A stretch of 64,000 bases of DNA. Source: Ptiloglossa arizonensis (lineage: Eukaryota > Arthropoda > Insecta > Hymenoptera > Colletidae). Below, piece by piece: positions 44,623-57,532 of this stretch. Position 1 is the stretch's first letter. Each line of letters begins with the position of its first letter. The position numbers and the translations under genes are program-made. Under the pieces are notes generated by a model. It worked only from the letters and a program-made list of their open reading frames with translations. It searched no databases and was not told the origin of the DNA. The stretch spans positions 2,007,029-2,071,028 of the forward strand of contig NC_135061.1 of the NCBI RefSeq assembly GCF_051014685.1, written 5' to 3'.

Positions 44623-45930
44623 AATAATTTCGATCGAAAGAAACAATCGTTCGATCGTTGTCTTCGAGGACGAGCGACGCGTTGAAATTACTCGCTGGAG
44701 TAACGGAGAATGCACGTGGCAACGATCGAAACGCATTGCTCAATTAAATCCGACGCGAGGTTTCCGGAATCAGTAATGACTTAACAGAACATTCGTTCCG
44801 ATGATTTGGCCCTTTAACGCTGCATCAGCGTAATGGATTCGCTTGCAATCCCATCACGGTAGAGATATCAGAGCCGTAGCTTAAAATAAGCAGAAAGTTG
44901 GATCGGCCAGACGGAAGTATTGTAATTATGCTAATAGCTTCGGCGCTTCGAGTCTTTCTGTGATGTGGTCTAGTGCCGGACCCGTCCGGGTTAGCTGATC
45001 AAACCAACTTTTCCTTCTACTTATTAATATTACTTTGATCCCCCCCCCCCTCCCCCAGTTCTTCTCCCAGACCCTTTTTTTCCTCCTTTCTCCCTCTGTC
45101 TTTTCCCCTCTTTTTTGCCTAGTCCTCTCTGCCAAAGTCTCGTTTCCCTCTTTCGCCCGCGAAAGTACAGTTTCAGTCTAGAGGAAAAGTCTTCAAGGTT
45201 TCTTCATTACTTATGCTCGTGCCCGGAGAGTTACCGCGGGGAAAAGTAAAACAGCACGGTGCTTGACCAAACAGAACTAGGATGGGGAAAGGTATACACC
45301 GCGAGGAAACGAAGTATTCAGATGTAACGAAGTAAAAATTTGATGCTACGCTTTGCTTACCTTTCAGTCTTCGAGCTGAAATGCCTGCTGGATAAGCCAC
45401 CGGAGTGTAATTCTGTTTCCACTGCTTCTGGGTTTTTTTTTCTCTCTCTCTCTCTATATATATATATCTCTCTTTTTTTTTTACCTCAATTCGAAGCAAA
45501 TTGCCGACAATTTACAATTGGATGTACCGTATTTTAAACACGGCGCTTTAATTGAGATTGTTAACCACATCGATGAAACCCGTACGAAATACCGCGGTTT
45601 GTTCAAAGTACTGAAATCGTTATTGCGTTGCACAGGGGTGATTCGAGTGTCTTTATACGCGGGGAAAGTGTCTGCACGAATGGTCTATCTGCTCGTAAAG
45701 AATACTTTGCGCGGGTACCGTTGAATTAATGGTAAATGGAATGAGTCGATACTCTTGAATCGCTATCTTTGCTTTTGAACATTTTTGAATCGATCTAGGA
45801 CGTTATTTAGGACACTTTAATTTTGAAACACTGGAAAACTACACGATATCAAATTATCGGTTATCGTTCAGATACACGGAAAATGAACAATTGCACAATT
45901 TAAAGAACATCAACCAGTCCGTTCACCGTG
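44623..45930. other. Intergenic with C-run and TC/TA microsatellites
   Basis: A C-rich tract sits at 45040-45056 and a pyrimidine-rich stretch runs to about 45140. At 45430-45482 there is a (TC)n(TA)n(TC)nTn tract. No gene is supported. Confidence 0.5.
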
Positions 45931-45933
45931 TTT

Positions 45934-46170
45934 ACTATATTAGAACGACCGTGTGTAAATACTTTTACACCACCTGACTACTTTCAATAAATTAACCCTC
46001 GTATCATCGTTGAGACACTTTTCAATAACAAATTATATTATAACTATATTAATTATAACTAGTCAATAACTAACTATATTAGAACGACAGTGTGTAAATA
46101 CTTTTACACCACCCGACTACTTTTAATAAATTAACCCTCGTATCATCATTGAGACACTTTTCAATAACAA
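45934..46170. repeat. 139-bp direct duplication
   Basis: ACTATATTAGAACGACCGTG, then TGTAAATACTTTTACACCAC and CTCGTATCATCG occur at 45934 and again at 46073. The intervening part holds TTATAACTAATT-like AT repeats. Confidence 0.88.
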
Positions 46171-47620
46171 ACTTTCTTTACCAACGATCATTGTCATTTC
46201 TCTGGACGAAATTCTGTTCGTGTTTCGAATACGATCACAAAAGTTACGCTGAAACTATCGTCGAGATTTAAATTACAATAATGTACAATTGTACATTACA
46301 TTGTAGATTAATCGATAAAGATTCTCTCGATGCAAAGAGCAATTAATTGAAAGAAAAATGTCCAAATTTCCAAAGAACACTCACGATCGTTCGATCCTGT
46401 ACCCTTCACCGTTCCCTTGCTCGTGTATCGTTTCACAGCAGAAACGAAACGATGGAAATTAAAGAGCAAAGTAAAACACATCGACACTTTCCTGCGAAAA
46501 TCCCTTTAGTCGCAGTGGTTCCGGATCACTGAGCAAGCTTCAGCCCCGGCATACCTTTCTCCTGACATTATACGGCTATACCGGCGAACTTTCGAAGCAA
46601 AATATCGTTGCAGAGTCTCACCGTATAGAGATTGGGGGAGGATATTATCTAAAGCCAGTCTGCGACCCGTCTATCGGGCCGTACGTCTCGTTGCTCCATC
46701 GAATCTTACGGATCTCCAGACGGGGAGGGGGCCTTGGCCGAAGGGGATGGGTGATCGGTGCAGAGGAAAGAAGTCGGGTTCCAAAGGAATATTTATCGAG
46801 TGGATATTGAAATTGATGGTCGCTACCTCAGACATGCTAATCCGACGAGCGAGCGGATTTCTGATAACGCCCGACGACGGGCAAGAAATAACAGAAGAGT
46901 AATTCAAATCGAAGACGCGCTGCCGGCGAGATTACTTATGAGGTTTACTTACGTGCTACCGTGTTCCGTTTTCCACTTTTTCTCCGCGGTTATCTCCGTG
47001 GGTAAAGACATTTTGTCAAAACTGCGAGGAAACGAGCCACCAGGAGAGTTCAGCCCCGAGGCAACAGGTATACCTACTGTTTCTTGTTCCGCGACTCCTT
47101 CCGCGAGAAAAATTTTCTTCCTCGAGCGGCGTCACGGGTCTTCGTTTCAAACCGGCGCGTTTAAAAAGCGATTATTCCCTCGCATTTTACCGTGTAACGC
47201 GATTTCACGTACTTAAGCCGAACGACTGTCGCGTTAAATTAACCGGCGTGTGCACGAGACCGGATCGTTTACGCGAAACACGCCACGGTGGATAAAAAGA
47301 TACGGCCGAACTTGTTTATAACGAGCATTCGGCCACCCAAGGAATTCAGTTGCAACCGTTACTCGCTGCATCGGTGGAAAATTGAATCTCGTCACCTGTT
47401 TTCTTCTTTTTTTTAATTTTTAGCAATTTGGTGAAAAGGTACACGAAATCGAAGATACTTAATGGAAATATCGGAATTCTTCGTTGGTGTTTAAAATAAA
47501 ATTACTACGTGTTTTTCGGGTTTTCAAAGTTTCAAACGAAAATCACACGACAATCGAAAGAATGAATGGAATACTTGAAAGAAAGATCGAAAGAGGAATT
47601 CCATATTTGAGAATTGAAAT
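46171..47620. other. Intergenic, no gene supported
   Basis: A 152-codon plus-strand frame at 46758-47216 lies in a GC-rich patch. It has no domain and a non-ATG upstream boundary, and it is judged to be chance. Confidence 0.4.
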
Positions 47621-47621
47621 A

Positions 47622-47880
47622 TTGGGTCGTTTGGAAAGTGATTTCGTTTTCCAAGATGGAGAATGTATAATCTAATAAAATGTTTATACACTGTAAAAAA
47701 ATCGTGTTTCATTTTCAACAAAAAAAAAAACGAAATGTAGGACAATATATAAAAAAAATGGGGAGCATATAGAAAAAATGGAGAATATATAATTTAATAA
47801 AATATTTATACACTCTAAAAAAAATCGTGTTTCATTCTCACCAAAAAAAAAAAAACGAAATAACTTTCCCAACAACCCGA
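47622..47880 (-). mobile_element. Mariner-type MITE copy with internal duplication
   Basis: The left end TTGGGTCGTTTGGAAAGTGA follows TA, and the right end ACTTTCCCAACAACCCGA is followed by TA. The interior block (TGGAGAATGTATAATCTAAT through AAAATCGTGTTTCATT) is present twice, making the copy 259 bp. The flank downstream (GTAAGTAGCTTCGTGCCCAG) is the same host flank that follows the MITE at 10.77 kb. Confidence 0.85.
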
Positions 47881-48199
47881 TAGTAAGTAGCTTCGTGCCC
47901 AGTTTGCAAACAACCGAAATCGATCGAATACAATTAATTCTCCTAGAATTAAAAATCCCGCGTACCCTCATTCTGTAAAGAAATACGTAAAATTGTAAAT
48001 CCCACGAGACGACATCCGACGCGTTACCATTTTCCAGACTTCTCCAGAGACCCAAATCGAACCTGATTTTGGACACTTCGATGTCCCTCGATACCGAAAT
48101 CGCAAATAGCAAACGCAATATACGCGGTCTTCGTGGCGGTTGAACCGTGCGCGGCTCGTCCACGGCGCGTAACACTTAAGAGTTAAATCGATACGGGCG

Positions 48200-49390
48200 T
48201 GGAACGCGGCGATAATTTAAAAAAAATCGCGGTTCCCGCGCTGTAGCGATAATGGTGCTCGCAACGGTGGCGCACGTTGCGCGAGCGGCAACAGCTTCCC
48301 CCACCATTGGTCCGCGCGGCTGCCCCCACCCCACTCCGTGCACGAGTAGCGAACGAGACTCGGTTACCTCGTTAAAAGTACACAACGGCCGTTTATTCGC
48401 TAGCAGATTGTGCATCGTCGTCGTAAATACCTCCGGGCGATTTTATCAGAGAGGCGAGGCGCACGGTCGACATGGAGTGAGGGGGAGGGGGTTAAAGGCG
48501 CGATAGGGGCGGTGGTAGGGTACACGTTGGCTCGGTGCGAGGAGAGGGTGGCACGGCGCGTTCCTCTCTCCACAAAAGGGTAATATTTCCGTGACGCTAT
48601 TACACTTACCGGAATGGTTGGGAGGCGTCCGGGGTAGGCGTCGAGGCTCGGTAACTACCCAGTTAACGCAGTGTGGCCACGGTGGAGTCGCCGTAGACGT
48701 AGGACCAGAGCCGGGCTCCTACAAAAGGTTATAAAAATTCAATTAACTCCGCAGTTTTAATTAATTCCGTATTTATATGATGCGATAAACAGAAACTACC
48801 TCCCCCGCGCGGCCAGTTTCGTTTAATCTCCGCCATTGTCGCGAGGGGACGCGGCGCTCTCTCGTTGTCGCGCGGAACCGATTCACCGTGTTGTCTCTAT
48901 GCCCGTGCGACTTCCCCTCCTACTTTTTCCTACTCGTTCTCCTTCCCTACCACCATTGTGTCCTTTTCACCCGACGTCGTTCGTCGAGCGTCCTCGTTTC
49001 ACCCACCACGGTTGTTCCCGGTTCGATTCGCTTCTTGTCCCGCGTGTACAGCGGATTTTTGAAAAATCACGTAGCCGCGACGCGAAAGGCGCGAACACGC
49101 GACGAAAATATGCAAATCTCATGCAAATGTAATTAAAAGTAGCGATGGCTGCGGATTTTATAACGTCGTCGATCGGAGGGGGGGAATTCACCGCGTACGA
49201 GGAGCGGGGGTCGCGCAGCGCGAGCGTAAAAATTGTTAAAGTTACATCGATGGAGTTAAGCTGTTACGCGAAAGTGAAACGCGAAACGCCTATTCGGGTT
49301 AATCCGCGCAGGGTGTCCTGGCACGAAAAACTACCAGTTTGGATTCAGAACGGAACGACGGGAGCCACGTAGTAACGAGCGACACGAAGA
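48200..49390. promoter_or_regulatory. CpG-rich block, candidate promoter region
   Basis: GC-rich with many CpG (GCGCACGTTGCGCGAGCGGC near 48268). Frames open on both strands as expected from composition. The pattern resembles the 9.1-10.3 kb block. Confidence 0.35.
48800..48836 (-). CDS. Candidate first coding exon on the minus strand
   Basis: On the minus strand ACAATGGCGGAG gives an ATG at 48836. Twelve codons follow (MAEIKRNWPRGG), then a donor-like GAG|GTAGTTTC at 48800/48799. It is embedded in a CpG-rich block. A rival plus-strand ATG with good context (49145, 75 codons) lies nearby. Neither has a recognised family, and both rest on context alone. Confidence 0.15.
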
Positions 49391-51845
49391 AAATTTTAGC
49401 TGCGTAATCGACAATGGTGGACCAGCTCCGTGTACAGTAGCTTATCCGCAACGAGTAAACTTTTGTTCCAGGATGAATTTATCGAGTCGATTTTTGTTCG
49501 TTCGAACTTGGCTAAATACCCGAATAGACGTGGAGTTTCGAATCGATTCTGGACAATTACTTCCAAGTACGTTTAATGAAATTCAAATGTTCGATCGTTT
49601 GAAATTCAAAACACAAAATACCCTAATTTGGTATTAACCCTTTCCACTCGAGAGACGATCCTCGATCGCCGCTTAACTCGGTGTACTTTCTCCAATTCGG
49701 AAAACGAATGGTTTCCATCGTGGTTTGGAATTTATATTAAAATTCAATTACTCCTTTCTCGTAAGATGTAAACATATATATATATGAAATGTTGAAACGA
49801 AAATGTTCAGTTTGAAATTAATCACACGATTCGAAGGATTACATCGAGGTGCTAGTTTCTGATAGCAGAAAAGCTTCGAGTGCAAAGGGTTATCAAAAAA
49901 TTTGATTGCCAGTTACTGAACAAACACAGTACAATTTTACGATTCGTGTCTGTTTCGTTTTTCTGTTACGTTCATTGATAAATGAACGAAATTTTCAATC
50001 GTGACTCTACTCACCGACTAATTATTCAAGGGATGGAACAAACGTCCTTAAAACATGGCTCGATTCGCGTTTATTTTTGAAACTATGATCTTGCCAATGT
50101 CTACGACAACTTTACCCCGAGATATGCAAATACTTGTATAAATGTACGAGTATTCGACTCCTGTAAGACGAAATTACCCAGTACTACGTACACCTTATAG
50201 GACACTCTAAACCTGTATCGTTCCGTTTTACACAGGAAATTAAGTTTTAACAGCATTGTAGCTGCAGCTTGCTCAGTACGCACTTAAACCTTTCACGATT
50301 TGTTTGTTTTTGTATCGTGTGCATGTATCCTCGCATTCGCGCAACGAAGATGTCAAACGGAACAAATACGCACGTATTGGCAATTTTCCGAATTGAAAAA
50401 CACGGTTAATCGTTAATTCCATTCGTCGTCCGTTGAAATTCTTCGAATTGCGGTATACGCATCGGAACAGTAAGGTACAAAGGAAGATCGATGGAACTGG
50501 ATTCTAGCTATCTCTCCAGGGTCTCCACTGTCAGCGACCTCCTTGAGGTGAGACCTGATAATCGGAATTATTCGCGATGAATTTATTCATTGCGGTTGGT
50601 GGCGAACTAATTGGCTTTAAACCTGGAATGGTTTATTAAATTTTAAGGACAAAGAGAAGACCGGGAATATTTTTCGTCTTTTGTCGGGGGACATCCTGAA
50701 TATGCATACGCGTACAACGCCGCTTAGAAGTTTCGGTACACGCGTTAATGAGAAAGAAATTTATGAATTTTACCGTTACAGAGAGAAATTAACTCAAAGG
50801 TAGCATAGATTGCGCGAAATTTATTACGACCTCTTGATCGGTACTTGTGCGTTCCATTCGTCCAAAAATATGCACCGAATTCGAGTTAATTGGGTCACCG
50901 ATTAATCGGGTTACCAGATTTATTCGAGACGAATCTTAAAGGACTATTTGACACAATGGAGCCAGCCGCTTAAATGACCTATAGCGGACGCGTCAGTCAT
51001 TTTCACCCAAAAACCAATGGAATTACATTTATTTTACAAGAGTTAAAAATATTTTACAGACTTATTTTTAAGTCGTGTTCACAATCGTAAAACGAAGTAG
51101 TTCCGCTCGATAGATCAAAGAGTACAGATGTAGGTATTGGATGAATAATAAAAATTGAATAATAAAATCGCAATGAATAGTAAAATCGATAAGGTAGTGA
51201 TGCAACAATAACGCGTTGTTATATTGGGCTGTGATTCGTAAATATACTTTCATTGGTAAAATTTATAAGGAATTGAATAGAAACAGGGAACAAGCTTCGA
51301 TAACGAATTTCATTGAAGCAACATCTAACTCAACATCGATCAACATTTTCGAATTAAAGAAAGAAACTTCTCTCGAGGAAGGACCGAGGAATATTGATAA
51401 ATTTCAATTTTCAATCAGCACGAAGGTACAAAGTGCAATTTAAGTTTTGTCAATTTTATATTATACGTTTATATCGATCTTTAGAAAGTTTTATGTACAA
51501 GTACCGTGCAAAATAAATGTAAAAGTAAATTGTTCGTTTTGCGCGAGAAAATAAATAACGAAGCAGCGGAAATCTATCTTCCAGCTTTTATATAAATAAT
51601 ATATCAGTCTCGATTTACACGGAACTGTTACAGAACTAAACTACCCTGTAAATCAAGAGTTAGGTAGCACTTTGTAATTACATTAGGTCATGCAGGAGTT
51701 AATTATGTAACGATTCACAAGTCGAAGTCGCCTGTTGGTTTTAACTTTTTCGAAAAACTGGCCACCTGGGTAGGCAGAGAAGTACAGTTTCAGAGGGAAA
51801 ATGTTTACGAGCGAGGGGAGAAGATAAAATTTTGAATACGCGAAT
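49391..51845. other. Long AT-rich intergenic stretch, nothing recognised
   Basis: No exon, transposon end or tandem repeat could be identified. Confidence 0.45.
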
Positions 51846-51847
51846 AC

Positions 51848-53460
51848 TCATGTGCGAGCAGTTCACAACTTTGATAACGTTTATCGTCTCTCACCTCTTC
51901 CAAAAAGATATAAACACCTATTCATTTACAAAACAAAAAAGAACAGGTCGCTCAGATGGAAGGAGAAATAATGTTTGAGCGGACAAATACTTATGAGCAG
52001 GTGGTCTGCATCGTCGATAGTGTTTATTGTCTTTCACCTCTTTCAAAAAGGCATAAACACCCCTTCGTTTACAAAACAAAAAGAACAGATCACCCAGGTG
52101 GAAGGAGAAATAATATTTGAGCGGACAAATATTTATGAGCAGGTGGTCTGCATCGTCTATAACGTTACTCGTCTCTCATTTCTTTCAAAAAGACATCTAC
52201 TCTCATTCGTTTACAAAACAAAGAAGAACAGGTCACCCAGGTGGAAGGAAAAATACTGTTTGAGCAGACAAATGTTTTTGAGCAGGTGATCTGCATCATC
52301 TATAACGTTACTCGTCTCTCACCTCTTTCAAAAAGACATCTACTCTCATTCGTTTACAAAACAAAGAAGAACTACCCAGGTGGAAGGAAAAATAATGTTT
52401 GAGCAGACAAATACTTATGAGCAGGTGGTCTGCATCGTCTATAACGTTACTCGTCTCTCACCTCTTTCAAAAATACATCTACTCTCATTCGTTTACAAAA
52501 CAAAGAAGAACTACCCAGGTGGAAGGAAAAATAATGTTTGAGCAGACAAATACTTATGAGCAGGTGGTCTGCATCGTCTATAACGTTACTCGTCTCTCAT
52601 TTCTTTCAAAAAGACATCTACTCTCATTCGTTTACAAAACAAAGAAGAACAGGTCACCCTGGTGAAAGGAAAAATAATGTTTGAGCAGACAAATACTTAT
52701 GAGCAGGTGGTCTGCATCGTCTATAACGTTACTCGTCTCTCATTTCTTTCAAAAAGACATCTACTCTCATTCGTTTACAAAACAAAGAAGAACAGGTCAC
52801 CCAGGTGGAAGGAAAAATACTGTTTGAGCAGACAAATGTTTTTGAGCAGGTGATCTGCATCATCTATAACGTTACTCGTCTCTCACCTCTTTCAAAAATA
52901 CATCTACTCTCATTCGTTTACAAAACAAAGAAGAACTACCCAGGTGGAAGGAAAAATAATGTTTGAGCAGACAAATACTTATGAGCAGGTGGTCTGCATC
53001 GTCTATAACGTTACTCGTCTCTCATTTCTTTCAAAAAGACATCTACTCTCATTCGTTTACAAAACAAAGAAGAACAGGTCACCCTGGTGAGAGGAAAAAT
53101 AATGTTTGAGCAGACAAATACTTATGAGCAGGTGGTCTGCATCGTCTATAACGTTACTCGTCTCTCATTTCTTTCAAAAAGACATCTACTCTCATTCGTT
53201 TACAAAACAAAGAAGAACAGGTCACCCAGGTGGAAGGAAAAATAATGTTTGAGCAGAGAAATGCTTATGAGCAGGTGATCTGCACCATTGATAAAGTTAC
53301 TCGTTTCTCACCTCTTTCAAAAAGACGTCTACTCTCATTCGTTTACAAAACAAAAAAGAACAGGTCACCCAGGTGTAAGGATAAATACTGTTTGAGCGGA
53401 GGAATGCTTATGAGCAGACGGTTTGCACCGTCGATAACGTTTATCGTTTCTCACCGACTC
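51848..53460. repeat. 142-bp tandem array, about 11 copies
   Basis: The unit contains ATGTTTGAGCAGACAAATAC, TGAGCAGGTGGTCTGCATCG, ACGTTACTCGTCTCTC and ATTCGTTTACAAAACAAAGA. Starts fall at 51971, 52113, 52255, 52394, 52534, 52677 and so on, i.e. 139-143 bp. The central copies are nearly identical and both edges are diverged. Short frames inside it are repeat artefacts. Confidence 0.95.
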
Positions 53461-55259
53461 GTCGAAGCCTTCTCAGGCAGAAGAACACCAACGCCCCATC
53501 CTTCACCTCCGCATTTAAATTCAGACACCGCAGAAAATTTTGAAAGAGCCAATCGGGGTTGGCCGTTGGCTCAGACCGTGCGATGTGTGCGGGCTTTGCG
53601 GTTGGCTGCAGGATTGGCTGGTTAATTTCACACTCCCATGATTATATAGACGAGATGGAGGGCATTTATATTCGCGCGCGCAGAGAACCGAGGGTGCCTG
53701 ATTGGGTCCGATATTTAGAGAATAAAAAACTTCCGAGTTCCATGGGTACTGTTCGTTGGTATCCCCTCTCGTTTCCTGTTTTTTTTCCGTCTCTCTCGCC
53801 CCCGTTTAGATCACCCCCCGTCCTTTTCTTTCGTCTCTTCTCTCTGTCTGTGCTACACGCGCTACAGGATTCGCGCACACGCGGACCTGAACGTACGCTC
53901 GTTGCGAATGACTGTGGATTTCACGGGTATTATACCCCTCTTTTCAATCCGAAATTTTCGGAGGACGAATTCACTCTTTAAGTGTCCTTGAAATGAACCG
54001 GCAATACGAAGATGAAAAATGAAAGGAGTGGAGCCGAACAGAACTTTGTATCTAGAAATCACTCGAGAGTGCCTCTTTCACCACAATGGTGCTATTTCGG
54101 TTCAAAAAGGATACTTGGGTACTCGAATACCTCGTAATGTGTCGCTAGTGATCGAATCCACCTATATTTTAACGATGACACGACCACGGAATTTCAAATG
54201 TATTTATTGGAGACTTGGATAAATCATAGTTCACACGAATTGTGTTCAAGTTGGGTGAAATATATATTTTGAAATAAAGTAGGACAATGATGGTTAATTA
54301 TTTTCTGTGATTCGGTTTGGGAAGAATCGCAAGTCTCGTACCTGGAAAAATATTTACGCAAACGTTTTCGAATTATTATGAATATTTTCTTCCCAAACAG
54401 TAGCAAACTAGTACACGTGGATACGTGTACGGTAAAATGTAGATTCGAGGAGAATTTCTAACTAAAAATTCTTGCAATTTGACGATGTTTCTTCTATTTA
54501 AATGTCTTTTTGCAAAAAAATATGAACAGCGATTCGAGTACCCGGTAACAACGTATTACGAGTTCTCTTCTGTTTTAAAATCCATAATTAAAGAACCAAT
54601 TACGAGACTATTCAGTTCCATTGTCCGTTGTGCGCAATTAGCTGTCACATACTTTCGGCGTCCGCAAAGAGTTGATTGTTCTTTGCATAAAAACAAGCAA
54701 GTAGGCACGGTATACATAAACATGCGCGACTGTAGATTTTAATAACAATATTTCAGCCGCGCTCCGCCTTTCCTGCATCGAACTTGCTCCTAGTTTTATT
54801 TATCTTTACCTTCGTGCACCCGCAATATCGTACCTATACCTATCTTCGTATCGCCTGTATATATCCAAGATTCAAATTTCCACGAATAAAATATATTAGA
54901 ATTCAGTTGCACATAATTACACGTAAATTCTCTATTATACCGTTTCGTGAGAGTCCTATTGTCGACAATATCACAGACTCGACATTCTCTCAATAATCGA
55001 GGGTCGATCAAATTTCATACGAACCGTAGTATTTTTAATAACCGTAATCCCAAATTTTCCCAACATTTACCCAACATTTTCCATCGCTCTCGCATTCGTA
55101 TCCACCGAAACCAAAAAAGGATCACCGATCCGAGACGAAAGATAGCAGAAAACCGCTCCTTGGAGTTTCGAGAGGCTTTCGTTCGCAATTTCCCCCGTTT
55201 TCTTTCCAAAGGATCCCGGTCTGGCAAAAAACGCGTGCCAAAAAAATCCGCCGGGAAGT
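53461..55259. other. Intergenic, no gene supported
   Basis: Contains a pyrimidine-rich tract at 53765-53850 and AT-rich DNA after 54.2 kb. No supported exon was found. Confidence 0.4.
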
Positions 55260-56250
55260 TCTAAAACGAGCGAGAGAACCGCTCTAAAAAAAAAAAAAGA
55301 AAAAGTCTCGTGTGTAACTGTAGGTCCGCGCGAACGGGTGGCTTGGTACCGTAGCGAGCAGTTCGTCCCGTTGTCGGTGTTCTCGAACAACGTAAAATCT
55401 ACGTCATCCATCAGTGGAGGCCGGTTGGTTGGTACGGTAGGGAAGAGTGGCGTGGAGTCATCAATATTTTCGCCGGGGACAAAGCGATGAAAAACAGCCG
55501 GACGGTGACGAACAAAAATTTTCGTTGGTTCGCGAGGACGTCAACCGAACCAGCTCGCGTCTGAACGATCGGCGTTAGCAGCCGGGCCAGCCCTGTAATC
55601 GTGCAAATTTGGAAAAGGGTTTGAACGGGAAAGCGTTGGAACGACTGTGGGAGAGGGTGGTGGTGGTACGGGGTGGTTGTGGGGGCGGTTGGCGAGTTTG
55701 GTAGCGGACGAGTGGCAATCCGTAGCGAAAATGCGACTCGCGCGGGGCTCGTTTCGGACAGACCAGGACAGCGCCGGCGGCTTTTAGTGTGAAATGAATG
55801 CTTGTAATTACGACAGGGGGGTGAGAGGGGACAGAGGTGGAGGGGGTGTGGGGCAGTTTTGGTAGGGAGAGAGAACATGGACGGGAGGAGCTGCGGGGTG
55901 TATCCATGGGAAAAGCGGGGTTGCGGTGCTGGTGGTGGTGGAACCGGTGAAACTGTTCGGTGGGGATAGTATTTCGGTTGTGAAACGGGTTAGAGGGGAG
56001 AGAAGGGTTCCGAGCTCCACACACCGGCCTCGCAATGATAGATCGTACCGATCCGTCGCTCGGTTTACTCGTGTTGGTACCCTGCACGCTACGTACTACC
56101 ATAATGTCCACTAATTGTAATAGCCATCCTTTATGCACCGCTACCGGTACCCAGTCGAAGACGAAAGAATGGAGGACGAGCGCTACCCATGAGGCTCCCG
56201 CACCGGTATTCCAGTTACACCATAGGCGCCCGCTCCACGGAACGAGTACA
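55260..56250. other. GC-rich block with purine-rich plus strand
   Basis: G-rich runs (GGGGTGGTTGTGGGGGCGGT and similar) lie between 55640 and 55980. Long minus-strand frames (155 and 187 codons, Pro/His/Thr-rich) overlap each other in different phases, which points to composition and not to genes. Possibly a promoter or CpG-rich regulatory block. Confidence 0.35.
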
Positions 56251-56254
56251 ACGA

Positions 56255-56885
56255 TCTTCTTAAGGGGAACACCGTTTGAGACGCGAACAAATTGGGAAAT
56301 TTGGACAATTTCTTTTCCAAGTGGTCATCACACGAACAATGTAGCCTTTCTTCGGGGAATACGTATGTAACTTTCAGCTTCGTTTTACTATTTCGCGAAA
56401 GCGAATATCGTACAAAATGGCGAAGTTATTTCCTATTTTCCTGGTACCCCTTCCCAGGAAACGTTGTTCGTTGGCCGCCATATTTGACAAAAACTGGAAG
56501 GTTAGATTCACAAAGTGGAGCCTCTTATCTGAAATGTAGAGTATGATTCTTCGAAAATTTTAATTATTGTAAAAATGGTCCAAGTTTGAGGAGAAAATCA
56601 TTTTTATCCAAAAAAACGACGTTACCATTAAAGATCGCAATTTTTCGTAATACGCTTGAATAATTTCTACGCATTCTTTCAACCTGTACTTTTCCACGAT
56701 TAATTTCCCATCTGTCTAAACAACGCATGTCAAGTTTTAGGTTGATCGGTTCGACGTTTGAAAAATAGCGGGAAATTTGAATCGACCGGTGACGATTGGG
56801 ACACCCTGTGCACACTTTGAACTCTAAGAAAATCGAAATAAAAAATTCGATTCTTTCGACTCGTCGAGGTGGTGGTCCTTTAAGT
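56255..56885 (+). mobile_element. Composite copy of two DNA-element families
   Basis: The left end TTAAGGGGAACACCGTTTGA (about 56259) and the right end AGGTGGTGGTCCTTTAA (about 56866-56882) are inverted relatives. The interior matches the 4.87-5.83 kb element up to about 56630. A block related to the GGGACACCCTGTA-ended repeat (56660-56815) is embedded before the right end. This is either one element containing both blocks or a nested insertion. Confidence 0.6.
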
Positions 56886-57530
56886 CGGTTTTAGAGGTGC
56901 GGGAAACGATACCCTTATCGAGAACGAGCTGCTAAAGGGTTTCTCCCTTAGGGATAACGGTCCGTTGGCCACAGGGTTACGCCATTGCTTGCAGCGTCTA
57001 TTTGTTGTGGGATATTCGACTTTCAGTGTCCGAGAAGCATCATTTCGGTTCGTTTCCAAATCGTCGACATCTCGTACTCGAGGGCTACGAACCCTCTAAG
57101 ACGATCTCGAGGGGCAAAAGAAAATCCAACGATGAATTTTAGGGTGGTTTTCTAATTATGCACCGTCTACAAACCCTTCTACTTGCAAGAATGTTTTATA
57201 AGGAGGTTACAGAAGTCCCCTGTCCTAATAAATCGGCCATAAATTTTGCGTCACTTCTCGCTACGGGTGTAATTACGATGCATCGATTGCCATCGAGAGC
57301 GGCAGGGTCGGGTTTTCTCGAGAAGTTAACCGATATTTTCCAACGGTGTGCAACCCCTTGAGAAACGTCTACAAACCGAACTCGTTCGAGCGATTATCTC
57401 GAATTAATAATATTAATAACGTAACACGCGCGAGAAGGTACACTCGAAACTTTGATTCTGATCTCGAGAGCAGCTATCTCGTCGGTGATTCAAGTGTAAT
57501 TAATCCTTTCGGTTTTAAGTAAATTTCCAT
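56886..57530. other. Intergenic, nothing recognised
   Basis: Unique sequence with no exon or repeat support. Confidence 0.45.
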
Positions 57531-57532
57531 TA

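Noticed and set aside
43776..44776. Open frames rich in Asn, Tyr and Asp over the 30-36-bp satellite
   Set aside because: They are open on both strands because the 36-bp unit is a multiple of three, and they break wherever the shorter unit occurs.
55411..56138. Two overlapping Pro/His/Thr-rich minus-strand frames of 155 and 187 codons
   Set aside because: They overlap in different phases in G-rich sequence, have no signal or motif, and look compositional.
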